This document shows, piece after piece, positions 22,539 through 34,155 of a stretch of 64,000 nt of DNA (within the stretch, counting starts at the first letter, position 1; every line of letters starts with the position of its first letter). The stretch spans positions 13,402,465 to 13,466,464 of the forward strand of contig CM057149.1 in the NCBI GenBank assembly GCA_029964075.1, in the 5' to 3' direction. The notes under the pieces are model-generated. The model ran no database searches, was not told the origin of the DNA, and saw only the letters and a list, made by a program, of their open reading frames with translations. The stretch comes from Patiria pectinifera (lineage: Eukaryota; Echinodermata; Asteroidea; Valvatida; Asterinidae). The position numbers and the translations under genes were made by a program.

Positions 22539-23099
22539 GCTAATAACTTCGCTCGTACCCCCCGGCCTGCAAACAGGACGCTAGGATACTCTGATGAATT
22601 CACGCTCTGATTGGTTGGATTTTGCGTGACCAGTGACCAGCGCGTCATCAAGGTCATGACTCTGCATGGTTTGAAACGGCCGTTAAGACTGATTCATCAC
22701 TCTTTTATTCCAGTTTAGAGATGTTTTTTTCTTGTTGAAAAAACGTAACAATGTAGGAAATTCTGTAAAACTTATCTGTGTTGTAAATTTATAATTCCAG
22801 TTACTCGCTTAGGCTTCGTTTCGAATCACGAACGGTCGGATTGCATTTATGCGACGCTCAAAATTGTGTCCACATGGTCCGCAATGAAACAGAAATCACA
22901 TCCGGTATGGAATGTGCGTAATTCTATGGGAAGTTTCGGATAGCATTTGAGCACATTGTCTAAATGCAGTCTTGAACAGCTGCAGGCAGATGCTTTATAC
23001 ACAGGTCATAGGCTATTTCCTTCACAAGATTCTGTGAAACTCATCAGAGTATCCCAGCGTCCTGTTTGCAGGGCGGGGGGTACGAGCGAAGCTAATAAC
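22539..23099. mobile_element. ~560-bp element with ~50-bp inverted ends
   Basis: The left end (TTCGCTCGTACCCCCCGGCC, then tgcaaacaggacgct, running to ~22595) is inverted at 23041-23093. GCTAATAAC lies outside both ends in direct orientation (22539 and 23091), a possible 9-bp target duplication. A fragment of the same end occurs near 52084-52138. Confidence 0.65.
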
Positions 23100-25160
23100 C
23101 TGCTTTCATACCCAGACTTTTTGTGCTATGAACATTGTTGTGCTTATACGCGTTAATCCATCACCGCTCAGGGGATACAACGTAATTTCACTTTGGGTAG
23201 AACCAGTGTACAGATCCGGCCGTGCAAGATTGACGGGATGTGTTTGTGTTCTCCCGTGCTGCCACATCAAAACAAAAGTTGTTGACTGTCTGGTGCTAGC
23301 AAAGTGGGTTTGGTCATAGAGCAAGGTTAAATATTGATATTTGGCAAATGTCGGTTCTGTGTTAAGTTGTATGCTATTCATAAATACCTAAGACAGTTTA
23401 CGCATTCATACTGGTCGAGAGCCAGTCACGTGGCCGGTTTTAAACGGTTGGTAAAGACCAGCTGACACTTTCCCAGTGTCACATGAAATGTGGACTCCTA
23501 TGAAATCCAGTGCGTTTTACCTTTTTATTGGTTGAACGTTCACAATCCTCACGTAGGCATGCGCAATACTACCAGTGAGTCAGTATTTCATTGTCCTAAA
23601 TTCACAACGCACCGGCACAGCTGCCGCCACAATTTATTACAGCACATAATAAACAAAACAGCCACAGCATACAAAACATGCAAACACTCTTTACACAAAT
23701 TTATACTGCTGCATGCGTCGGCGGCGATACGGAACCAACTCCAATTTCAAAGGAATAACAAATTTGCGTAACTGTGAACGCATGAAGCTTTCTCTGAGGT
23801 TGTTAGCCGAAATTGCATGCCTTTGTAACCAGGCAACTAACGTTTACTAATAAACATGGCCAGGTTTCTAAAATCTAAAGTGATTTCGTTCATCAAATTT
23901 TCTACGAAAACCGACATGTTATGTTGTTAATATTCAAGAAAACAATATCATTTAAAAAAAAATCAGTAACTTTCTGTGAGTAGTCGCAGATCAACTTAAA
24001 TAAAGCGAAATAGTTCTTCGAACAGCCTGCAAAAAGTACAGATTAATACAATTAGAAGTCACAGTAACCAGTCCGACCAATTGTCTCTTTAGTTCTAAAT
24101 GACTATGTACTAGTACAACGCTACCATGGCAAGATTGAATCAAAATCTTTCATATACTAAGTCTATGCAACTAAAATCTAAAGGTTAAAGAGGCAGTACA
24201 AAAAGCCAAACTGTTGCCGTTAATAACAAGTATAAAAACGTAAGCTTGTAGCAAACGCTTGTAGCAAACGCAAATATGTCAGTGTAGACTTGTCAGTGTA
24301 GACGTAGATGTTCCTATTTAATTCAGTTGATTAATTAATCATTTTTTTTTACCTGTCATCATTTTTGTTTGAAATTAGGCGTGTTAGTTTAATTGGATAT
24401 TTTGCCTTGACGCATTCCATAAACCTGAATGCTAAGTACATTAATTTTGAAAATTTTTTTCAAGGCTTAGCCAATTTTACAACTTTTCACTTTCTTAATG
24501 TGTATGGAGTGTTACTTACATCTTCTTGAAAACATTTACTAAGAATTATTCAGGAAACGAGTAAAAATAAACCTGTTAAACCTGTATACAAGTATACATT
24601 CGTTAAAGTTTGTGTTCAGTATACTCTGATAATGGATAATTGGCAGTTTCGAATATTGTGAAATACATATATATCAACATTCCGAAAAAAATAATAAATC
24701 GTATTAATTTTCTATCATTTTCCATATTTTGGATTGTAAAGTTTTTCAGATACTTACTGTAGTTTATGACGAAAAAAGTCTCCTGAAGAGTTACATTAAC
24801 AGGTGTAACAATAATACTTATAAAGTTGCGTTCTATCTTAAGAAAATACTTCAAAGCGCTGTACATTAAGAGAAAACAATATTTTAAGGAAAATGAAGAC
24901 TTCTTCAAATGAAAAATATTATATTAGTAAGAAAAAAAACATTGTAAGGCTAATCCAAAAAAATGGATATATCTTGTAAAAAAAGCTTATGTATTTCATA
25001 CAAAAAGTCAAATTATTATGCAGTTAAAATTGATTGAAATAAGTATATATACATGCATGCTCTTCCATTTTAAAATCGTCTAAATAAAGATAATTTGATA
25101 TTCAATTTTTGAGTATCTTTAGTTGTTGATTTTGTTCCGAAATTTGTCAGTCGACGTTAC

Positions 25161-25442
25161 TCACAAGTCGGCCAGATTAAATTGAAAGCGAGGTAAACTC
25201 TTTATTTTTAGAACTTCTGAGCAGAATTGAAAGCAATGAAATAAAAGCTCTTTACAAATTAATACCAGTCGGCTTTTAAACATATCCTACTGCTCTAAGT
25301 CACGTTACAAAAATAATAAAGTGAGGTTTGGCACCCATTCCAATCATGAAATAGTCTGGCACGATTACATTCAATAGTTAACAATTTGTAAAATAGATTC
25401 GGGGAACACGATCAAAATGGCTTCCTTGCGAATAAGGTCTAT
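25161..25442. repeat. Dispersed ~280-bp repeat, copy 2
   Basis: Second copy of the repeat at 8569-8850. It begins about 90 bases downstream of the polyketide synthase stop codon and so probably lies in, or supplies part of, that gene's 3' UTR. Confidence 0.65.
25201..25206 (-). promoter_or_regulatory. Possible polyadenylation signal of the polyketide synthase
   Basis: AATAAA on the minus strand, 324 bases after the stop codon and inside the dispersed repeat. It is the nearest canonical hexamer in the 3' direction. Confidence 0.35.
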
Positions 25443-25529
25443 AGATTGAGCTACGTTTGTCGTTTATAGTATGATACATTGTACTTTCTTTACACCTTAT
25501 AGGTGTTTCCTTTGTCTTTTGGACCCTGC

Positions 25530-25865
25530 TTAGTTTGCTTCCACGGCCTTTTCCAGCAAAGCGGCTGTAGTTATGCCTCCTAAAATATCCAGCTGAGAGA
25601 TGGTCACTCCCAGCTGGTTGGTCGCCCAGTTCACCATCTCCAGGGCAACCAGTGAGTCCACGCCGTAGTTCACCATGGGCTGGCTGACGTCAATGGATTC
25701 CTCCTGCATGCACAGAAGTTCAGCCATCTTGGATTTGACACTGGCTTCCAAGTCGGCAGAGTCAAGGCAACAAGCGTCTCCACTTGAGGACTTGGAGTTG
25801 TGGGCTGCTAGGTGGTGGAATTTCAGCATGTGTTTGTAGCAGAATTGTTGTGTGGCTCCCCAGTC
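25530..25865 (-). CDS. Polyketide synthase exon 3 (acyl carrier protein)
   Basis: It starts DWGATQQFCYKHMLKFHHLA and carries NYGVDSLVALEMVNW, the phosphopantetheine attachment site (Ser2399), then ILGGITTAALLEKAVEAN and TAA. The acceptor is preceded by 'atttttacttaccgtcag', and the intron is 376 bases. The carrier domain therefore has its own exon. Confidence 0.92.
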   Translation of the reverse strand, partial: DWGATQQFCYKHMLKFHHLAAHNSKSSSGDACCLDSADLEASVKSKMAELLCMQEESIDVSQPMVNYGVDSLVALEMVNWATNQLGVTISQLDILGGITTAALLEKAVEAN

Positions 25866-28800
25866 CTGACGGTAAGTAAAAATAAAAACACATCAAGCAT
25901 CATCAACATGAGGCAAATGTTTATAACCGTTCCAGCAAAATAACGAAAAAGACAAAGGTTTATGTACAATTCTAGTTTGTTTTCGCTTTTTCTTTAGAAT
26001 ATTTTCAATAGAAAGTGCAAAAACGTTTCTGAAATTTGGGAAATATACAACTCCACTTAAAATCAATTCTTTCAACAACCCAGTAGTTTTCAAATACACT
26101 TCTTTTTCAAGGTTCATTTCAAAGTAGTTTCATTTATTTTTGCATGCTTTGAAATAATAACAAATTTGAAGAATGTTCGACTCCTCATCGATAAAAGAAG
26201 AAAAATGTTTTAAAAAGGAGACATAATTATGATGAACTCACCTGGTTTGCTAGGCAGACGCATGGCAGATCCTTCCGTGGCAGCAGCTGACCCAATACGT
26301 GAAGGAACTCATCCACGTACAGCTGGTGCTTCCCCTTCATGGCTAGAACCTTGACAGTCTCCTCCTTGTCCTCCAAGTACCCAGCTCCTTTAATGGGAGC
26401 TAATTGAACCGACAATGCAGGTAGTCCGCTTCTCTGTCGCTTCTCAGCCAAAGCGTCAAGGTATGCATTAGCGGCACAGTAGACAGGCTGTGCTTGATGA
26501 CCCCAGGTTGTTGAGATTGAAGACAGCATGAAGAAGATGTCCAGTTTGTCATCCTGTGTCAGCTCATGGAGGATTCTAGCCCCTGTTGCTTTGGCACCAA
26601 GGATTCGGGCCATCTGATCAAATGTTATCTCTGATAGATCTTCCTCCTCGATGACTCCTGCTAGGTGGAAGATGCCTCTGAGTGGAGGGACTTGCTTGTC
26701 ATCTCGAAGCTTGTCCAACATCGCTGCTACGCTGTTTTTGTTGGATATGTCAAGTGAAAACTCGTAGAGGTTAACCTTGTTGCGTTTCAGGTAGTTCACT
26801 GTTCTCTTGGCAGCTGCTGTCTGAGCTCCTCTTCGTGAAATGAGCACCATGTGCTTGGCACCATTCTGGCATAGCCATCTGGAGAGAGCCTGTCCGATGC
26901 CACCGAACCCACCAGTGATTATGTAGGCAGCATTAGATCTGAACTGGTTCAATGATGGCTGTAGCTCCTTTGGTTGGAAATCTTCTGCCACTTCAAAGAC
27001 CATCTTACCGATGTGCGCACCCTTAGACATCATTCGGAATGTTTCTTTTAGTTCCTTGATAGGATGGACTGTAACTGGAATAGGCTTCAGCTTCTCATTT
27101 TCAAACAGACTAACGACCTTCTGCATTATTTTCTTCACTACTACTGGACTTTGCTTCATCAAGATATCTACTTGGCAGGAATTGAAGACCTTGTTCTCCA
27201 GAAAGAACCCCATACTTAGACTAGAGCTCTGCAGGATGTCCCTCTTGCCGATCTCACAAAATCGTCCTCCTGGACCCAGAAGGGATATTCCTGTGTGAAG
27301 CAGTTTACCCGACAACGAGTTCAAGACCACATCTACTCCCTCACCATTGGTCCACTCCATGATGTCATCATAGAAACGGGAAGATCTGGAGTCGCTGACC
27401 ATCTCAATGCCAAGCTGCTTCTGTAGATAGTTCCTCTTCTCCTGTGTACCTGCAGTGCATATGATCTTGGCTCCAATCATTTGTGCAATCTGAATGGCCG
27501 CAAGACCGACTCCCCCACAAGCTGAGTGAATCAAGACAGTTTCATCCTTTTGCAGATTAGCTCGTTCCACCAGGCAGAGGTACGCAGTCACAAAAACCAC
27601 ACCAATACTAGAGCTGTCTACGAAGCTGAGATTTTCTGGTTTCAAGACAGTCAACCTTGCATCACAGATGGCATGGCGACCAAAGCAGCTTTTCCCGAAT
27701 GCAATTACCTCATCATCAATTTTCAAGCCATGTACTCCCGATGCAACTTCTTCGACTACTCCAGCACACTCAAGACCAAAGGATGGGTGTGTCTCACTCT
27801 CCAAACCCTCAAGAAGACCGAGTGCCATCATGACATCTTTGAAATTGAGAGGAGCTGCCTTGACTCTAATCTTGACATGGCCTGGTGTGACTTCAAAATC
27901 ACGGACATCGTGAAAGGCAAGATCATCAACGGAAGCCCCTTTACCTACTTGACTTCTTAAATCCTGCTCCACACGCCACTCCACAGACTGGATCTTGTTT
28001 TCAGTGTTCAAGTCTTGATGCATTACCCGGGGAACGAACCTCTCTCTCCCTCGGATCACAAGCTCTCGCTCACCAAGATCGTGGTCATTCATCAGCTTGA
28101 TCATTTCATGGACATTTTCTCCAAGAGAGTTTTTGGGGTCAAAGTCTACTGAGAAAATAGGCACACCTGGAATCTGATTGCTGACAGCCCGGGTCAAGCC
28201 AACAGCCAGAGAACCATTCGGAAGAGATGAATCCATGTTTCCTCCCCTTGTCACAACCCACATCCGCTTGACAACCTCTGGGTATGACTCAACTGCCTGG
28301 AAAAGTTTCAACATGGTGTGAAGCTTGGAGTCTTCTTCACTGTAGATGTACATCAACTCTATTGGTGAATCAGTATGCTCACTGAACACTCGATCAAGAG
28401 ACTTAGCCTCAGAGAAATTGCTAATCATGACCTCACCGTGGTAGTGAGGAAGGAACTCGGACGAGAACATGTTGTTGCCATCTCGTACTATGAAAAGCTT
28501 GTCTTGCTGGATTATTCTTCTTTGAACCCGTTCTGAAACTGAAGGCTTTCTTCCAACAAACACAGAGTGGAGAAACTCGTTTGGTGAGGACGCCGATGAG
28601 ATGTCTTTCAAGCCAACCTTTTCCATGGTGTCTAACCAGCCCTGGTGATGCAGCCAGCAACGCTCCTTTCGGAAGTCATCAAACACCCAACATACATCCA
28701 GGGCCCCAAACCAAAGTTCAGTCAGGTAGTGTGTGTTGGTTCCCTCCATGATGAAAATAAGCCCATCAGCACTGAGTAGGTCAGTCATGAAAGCCGTGCT

Positions 28801-31800
28801 TCGCTGAACATCAACCGCTGCATGTAGGGTGTCCAGGCAGAACACAACATCAAAACTGCCAGGAACAAACCCTTGATCTCTGATATCTTTCTCAATATCT
28901 AGCTGTTTGTACTGGACGAACGGGAATTCTTGGAGATTCCCCTGAGCTTGCTGGAAGAAGGTGGCACTCACATCGGTGAATACATACTCCATCTTTTTCT
29001 CAGTCCCCAAATCCTTCAGTGGATCAACGATGAAGCGAGTCAAACCTCCAATCCTAGCCCCAAGCTCCAGAACTCGGACAACCTTCTTATGCTTAGCAGC
29101 TTCTTGGACAGCCCTGACAACTGCTTCAGCTCCAGCTTTGTAGTAGATTCGTGTGCTGAGTGAATCATAGAAGTACCGGTCCAGTCCTTCAGCACAAAAC
29201 ATGAGAGGAACTGCAACCTGTGGGTCACGAAGAGTGTCAGGCAAGGCCCCACCAAGACTCTTAATCAGGCTTACCTCCGAGTCTAATTCAGGAACATGTC
29301 CGATGATCTTTTCCAACACTGCCGGAATATCTTTGTAGTCGATTATTTTGCTAGTAGCATTTTCAGCGATGGCTTGGAATCGGTTGATGTACTTAGTGTA
29401 GCTCTTACCCTGTGCCCTTTCAGCAGGTGGAACTGTGTTCAGGGCATTTCGTATGTACGACACACACACCCCTTCAATGTCATCAATTACCTCTTCTGTT
29501 CGAGCAAGAGCGTCCATCTCATCCCCATATGCCTCACGCAGATTACTTTCATCAAATACTTCTTTCAGAACTGATGTTGGCAGTGTTTTGGCCGTTGCTG
29601 GTTGCCATTCGGTAGTGTACATGCATGATTCGATAGGTACGTCTGACTGGCTGCCATTGAAGTTCTGCGCCCGGAAGCCCTTCAAAGTTGCCAAGATGTT
29701 GCCTTGTTCAGAAGCCATGGTGATATCTGCTGTGAGGATCATACTGTCACAGTCGATAATTCTGGTGTAGGCGATAATGGGTTGTCCTGATGGAATAGCC
29801 TCTTTGGATAACTCGAAGTAATCTATGTGCACTGGAAGGTACATTGCACTTTTTGAACCCACAGCAGACAAAGCCAGTTGGAAAGTTGCATCCAGATGAG
29901 CCACTTGGACTCTCTGCTTGTTGTCTGGAACTGCATGCAGAACAGCAAGTGCCTCGCCATCACCTATGAACATCTTCTCCACCATCTGGAAAGCAGGTCC
30001 GTAGCTGAGACCTACGTCTTGGAGCCTAGAATAAAACTCCTCACCAATGACTTCAGTAGAGCACCTCTCTTTAATTTTCGCAAGAGGAAGACACTCTTCC
30101 ACATTTGTTTTGCTGGAGACAACAATCTGAGCGTTGCTGTGTAGATTTCCATCACAGGTAACCTGCATTGCTGCCCCATCTTTCACGAGCCCAAGCTTCA
30201 GGGTGCACTTCTTGGAGTCTGAGTCTTCCGGCCATGGCAGGACACGTGTGAAGTTCATGTTCTTTAGAGCCGGCTTTTCAGTGTCCTCAAAGCTCATCTG
30301 TGTCATGTACTCAATGTAGCCAGCTCCAGGGAATACGATTCTCTCGCCCACAACATGATCAGCCAAGAAGGGGAACATCTCTAGGGAGAGGTTACCACTC
30401 TGTCCTTTGAAGGTACGGTCATCCAAACCAAGGCGACGCTTCTGTCTTTCCTCTGTCTCCAACCAGAAAGACTGGTGCTGCCATGGATACGTTGGAAGCG
30501 GTGCCCACTCAGCAGATTCATGAGTGATTGTTGCCCAGTTTAGAGGAACTCCATTTGTATAGAGGGTTCCAGCTGCTCTTTGGATGCTCTGCAGATCATC
30601 TTTGTCTCGCAGGCTCGAGTTGACGGTGACAGGTGGGTGTTTGGGATCCAAGCCACGGGCAATCTGTTTTACCGAGGACAACAGTGTATTTGAGGCAGCA
30701 ATCTCAAGGAAGACATCTGCCTTTGTCTCCTGCAGAACAGCTTCAATTGCAGGCTGAAAGAGTACTGCACCTCGGATGTTGCTCCACCAGTAGTCAGTGC
30801 CAAAACTGCCGTCGTAGTACTCGCCAGTCACGGTGGAGTAGTAGGGTACATCTCTCTTTCCAGGCTCACTCTTGACAACACCTTCCATGGCTCTGGAAAA
30901 TGGCTCCTTGATTGGATCCATCTCCGGAGTGTGAAAAGCACAAGTCACCCGGAGCTGCTTGGCCTTTCCAGGATTTTGCTCAACCACAGCAGCTATGACA
31001 TCTCTGTTGCCAGCTAAAGTGATTGCACCAGGTGCATTAACTGCTGCTATGTAGAGATTCTGGTGCTTCTGACAGATCTTCTCTGCCTGTTCTTTGGTGG
31101 CTCGCAGTGCAGCCATTCTACCTGTTCCCTCTTGCTTTGCTTGTTCGTGGCTTCGGTGATAGATGACAGCCACGGCTTCGTCTAGCGTCAGGCCACCACT
31201 TGCATAGGCTGCAGAGATCTCACCAAGGCTGTGTCCCACAACAACGTCAGGATGCACTCCCCAGTGCCTCCATAGATGATAGAGTGCGACCTGGATGAAC
31301 ATGATGGCAGGCTGAATGACTTGTACTTGACCGAGTGCATTGTTTACAGATGTATAGGAGGAGATGTCTGGATTGATTGGATGGCTGTTGAATAAGCCAC
31401 AGTTATCAAGCAAGGACCATCCAGACATCTTTTTGAAGATCTGATCACAAGTATTAATGGTGTCCCTGAAAACCATCTCATCTCTGTAGAGTTTGCGGCC
31501 CATGTCCTCCCACTGCTGCCCTTGGCCAGGGAAAACGAAGCAGACCGTTGGCTTAACCTGGGGAGCTGTGCCAGTCACAACAGCTTCCGATCCAGACCCT
31601 TCCAGAAATCCCCCGATGCTCTCTCTAAAGGAGGCTGTAGAGTCAGCAATGACTGTCATTCGGTACGTGTGATGGTCCCTCCGAGTTGCCTGCCATGAAG
31701 TCATGCCTAGGGCATCACTGTCGCATTTGAACTCCAACCACTTCTTGGCAAGATCGTTCAGAGCCTCTCCAGATTTTGCTGACAGCGGCAGGATTATGGG

Positions 31801-34155
31801 GCGTCCAACACTATCACCACCCAACTTCCAGCCAGCCGATGCCGTCTGCACAGTGTTTTTGTCTGTTTTCGGCCTCTTCTGGAAGATCATGTGAGCAACT
31901 GCGCCGGCGAAGCCAAAGCTATTTAGGCCAACTGTGTAGGTGTCATCTGTGTCACCAGGGTTGGTGTCCAATTGCTCCAGTTTTGTCTGGACTTCGAGGT
32001 TAAGTTCTTGAAGGTCAATATTAGGGTTGGCATTGGAAAAGTTGATGGTAGGAACCAGCATATTCTTCTCCAACATGAGAGCCACTTTAATGGCAGCTGT
32101 GATCCCAGCCGCACACTCGCTGTGCCCGAAGTTGCTCTTCACAGATCCTATTTTGACTGGGGTATCTTTGAGTTGGCCAAAGGTACGCCCGATAGCGCCT
32201 GCTTCGATGGGATCGCCTACAGGAGTCCCAGTCCCGTGAGCCTCCACATACTGAACAGAAGATAGTGGAACTCCTGAGCGTGCATATGCATTCTTCATCA
32301 CCATCTCTTGGGCGGGAGCTGAGGGCATTGTAAGACTCTTGCTGAAACCATTTGCTGCAATGGCACTTCCTCGGATGACGGTATAGACATGGTCGTTGTC
32401 TGCCAGTGCCATGCCAAGTGGTTTTAGGATGAAGACGCCCCATCCTTCGCTTCTGACGTAGCCCTTGGCCGTGTCAGAGAATGGACAACACTTTCCTTCA
32501 GGTGACAGAACGCCCAGAGCACTGAAACCAACCGTAAACTCAGGGATGAGTAGACTGTTGCAACCTCCAGCAACAGCAGTTGTACACTCGCCGTCCCAGA
32601 TAGCATTGCAGGCACTGTGCATAGCTGTCATAGACGAGGCACAGGCGGTGTCTACAGCATAGGAGGGACCGCGGAGGTCGAAGGCGTAGGAGATGCGATT
32701 GGCGACGGCAGAATGTGCAATACCGGTGTGAGTGTAGGGGTTGATGAGTGATGTCTCCATCAGCATAATTGGGTAATCCATCATGCCAACACCGATGTAG
32801 ACACCGCAAGATTCCCTCAATGTGCTTGGGATGATGCCTGCATCCTCAAAGGCTTCGTAGGTAACCTCAAGGATGTGGCGCTGCTGGGGGTCCATAGAGC
32901 TAGCCTCACGAGGTGAAATCTTGAAGAAGGTGTTGTCAAACTTGTCTATACCATGGATGAAGCCACATCGTTTAGTCACCATCTTACTATGGTTGGACTG
33001 GTCAGGATCATGGAAGGTTTCCAAGGACCATCTATCAGGAGGTACCTCACTAATCATGTCGTCACCCCGTACCAAGGCATCCCAGAATGCTTCGGGTGAG
33101 TTGACACCTCCAGGCATGCGGCATCCTGCAATAAATCAACGTCACTAAATTATGCCATATGTAGCGTTACCATTGCAATACATATAGATATATTTTGGTT
33201 TTTGCTAAAGTGTATTTTACTGTTTGTTATTTGATGTATGTACTCAAGCCGCTTTAACTTCTTCCTTGAAAGAGACATTCTATACATTTTTCTTTAATTT
33301 GAACTTAATATAATTTCATGTCGTGCAAGTTACAATGAGTTTAAAATTACAAAATTGTTCGAACAAAAAGACAGGTTTACGTTTTGAGGGTGAAATCATG
33401 AAAGTGTGTATAATGTATTTAATTGTTTACCGAAACGTAAGAGCGAGTAATGCATGTTAAAGAAACGTACCCAAGGAAAATCAATAGCTTTAACCAGCAT
33501 TCAAGAGCTTGAATTTCTAACATACGCAGACATGCAATCACATAAAAAAAACATTTGAAATTAAATGCAATTAACCATAATAGTAACTTGATTCCTCCGA
33601 TCTTCGTGTGACTTTTTACACACCCCTGGGAGGTACAGGAAAAGTGGTTCCCAAGATAAAAGCCATGATGTGCTCATCAAAATGGGCATGATGTTGAAAT
33701 CAAACCCAGAAATTGCACAAAAGTACCAAATATGAGGTAAAGATGACAGCATCAGACGTGCATACAATTACAAACAAAATTGCTATGGTATTCTTGAAAT
33801 GAGCTGTGATTCTCTGCTGAAAGGGTCTACAGAGGATGTTCAATGTAAATAGTTGATTATTCTCTTTTTAGTTTATTCATTCATTGAAGTGCTATATTAA
33901 AGAACCCTCGATTTTATTTCCAATTGGTCACACTGCTAACACTGCTATGTGAGGGATAGATCTATCTTTTTTCCCCGATAATGCAATTTTTTTTAATTGT
34001 TTGAATTTGTTTCCTCCTACAATTTCGGGTCATATCCATATCTATAAACACTCACCAATGCCAACAACTGCTATCGGGGGTTTAGCCGAGCCCGACGACC
34101 GTTCCATCTTTGCTGAACCCGACGACTCTTCCATCTTTACCGGTTTGCTGTGCAT
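25530..34155 (-). CDS. Animal reducing type I polyketide synthase, ~2439 aa
   Basis: Iterative multidomain enzyme building a carbon chain from malonyl-type units. Three coding exons: 34056-34155, 26242-33125 and 25530-25865. Phases join exactly: GCATTG/gtgagtg to gcag/GATGC restores VVGIGCRMPGG, and AACCAG/gtgagt to gtcag/GACTGG continues in phase 0. Domain order with approximate residues: KS 29-450 (Cys195 in DTACASS, His330, His368), AT 560-870 (Ser666 in GHSLGE; CAFH at 762-765), DH 940-1190 (His957, Asp1112 in DATFQ), MT 1330-1530, ER 1755-2080 (HSACGGVG), KR 2095-2290 (GGFGGIG; Ser2236, Tyr2249, Asn2253), ACP 2345-2439 (Ser2399 in GVDSL). There is no thioesterase, so release is unexplained. 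The CAFH motif favours malonyl-CoA (inference). The MT glycine motif is altered (ELGARIGG). It differs from animal fatty acid synthase by lacking a thioesterase and by its TACASS motif. It resembles the echinoderm PKS group. Confidence 0.93.
26242..33125 (-). CDS. Polyketide synthase exon 2 (KS to KR in one exon)
   Basis: A single uninterrupted 6884-base exon holds everything from CRMPGG of the ketosynthase to the end of the ketoreductase. Such a long exon in an intron-rich animal genome is unusual. The ATG at 33117 is an internal methionine (CRMPGG), not the start. The last codon is CAG before gtgagt, and reading on gives only VSSS and a stop. Confidence 0.95.
34056..34155 (-). CDS. Polyketide synthase coding exon 1
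   Basis: It encodes MHSKPVK, two near-identical nine-residue units (MEESSGSAK, MERSSGSAK), and then PPIAVVGIG, the start of the ketosynthase. An in-frame TGA lies upstream and the ATG at 34155 is the first in the exon, so I start there. ATGs at residues 8 and 17 have better initiation context (A at -3, G at +4). A splice acceptor, ttttatcttgcag, at 34265 would make the whole exon 34056-34264 with 109 bases of leader. Confidence 0.85.

Larger units (their letters stand above)
14342..25160. other. Gene-poor interval between GPCR and polyketide synthase
   Basis: Outside the listed repeats I see no exon with family resemblance. 20400-21180 and 23600-25150 are especially AT-rich. 23465-23585 resembles the MITE at 47920-48110 in a diverged form ('gactcctatgaaa', 'gcgcaatactacca.tgagtc'). 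Confidence 0.55.

Noticed and set aside
33115-33117. ATG at the start of the long PKS frame as the true start codon
   Set aside because: It falls inside the conserved ketosynthase motif CRMPGG. An acceptor lies 10 bases upstream and the matching exon at 34056-34155 restores IAVVGIG.
25530-34155. Fatty acid synthase instead of polyketide synthase
   Set aside because: No C-terminal thioesterase, a TACASS active-site context, and a methyltransferase domain with preserved later motifs. The KS style fits animal PKSs better.
25530-34155. Bacterial or fungal contamination carrying the PKS
   Set aside because: The gene has two clean GT-AG introns and sits between animal genes in the same repeat landscape.
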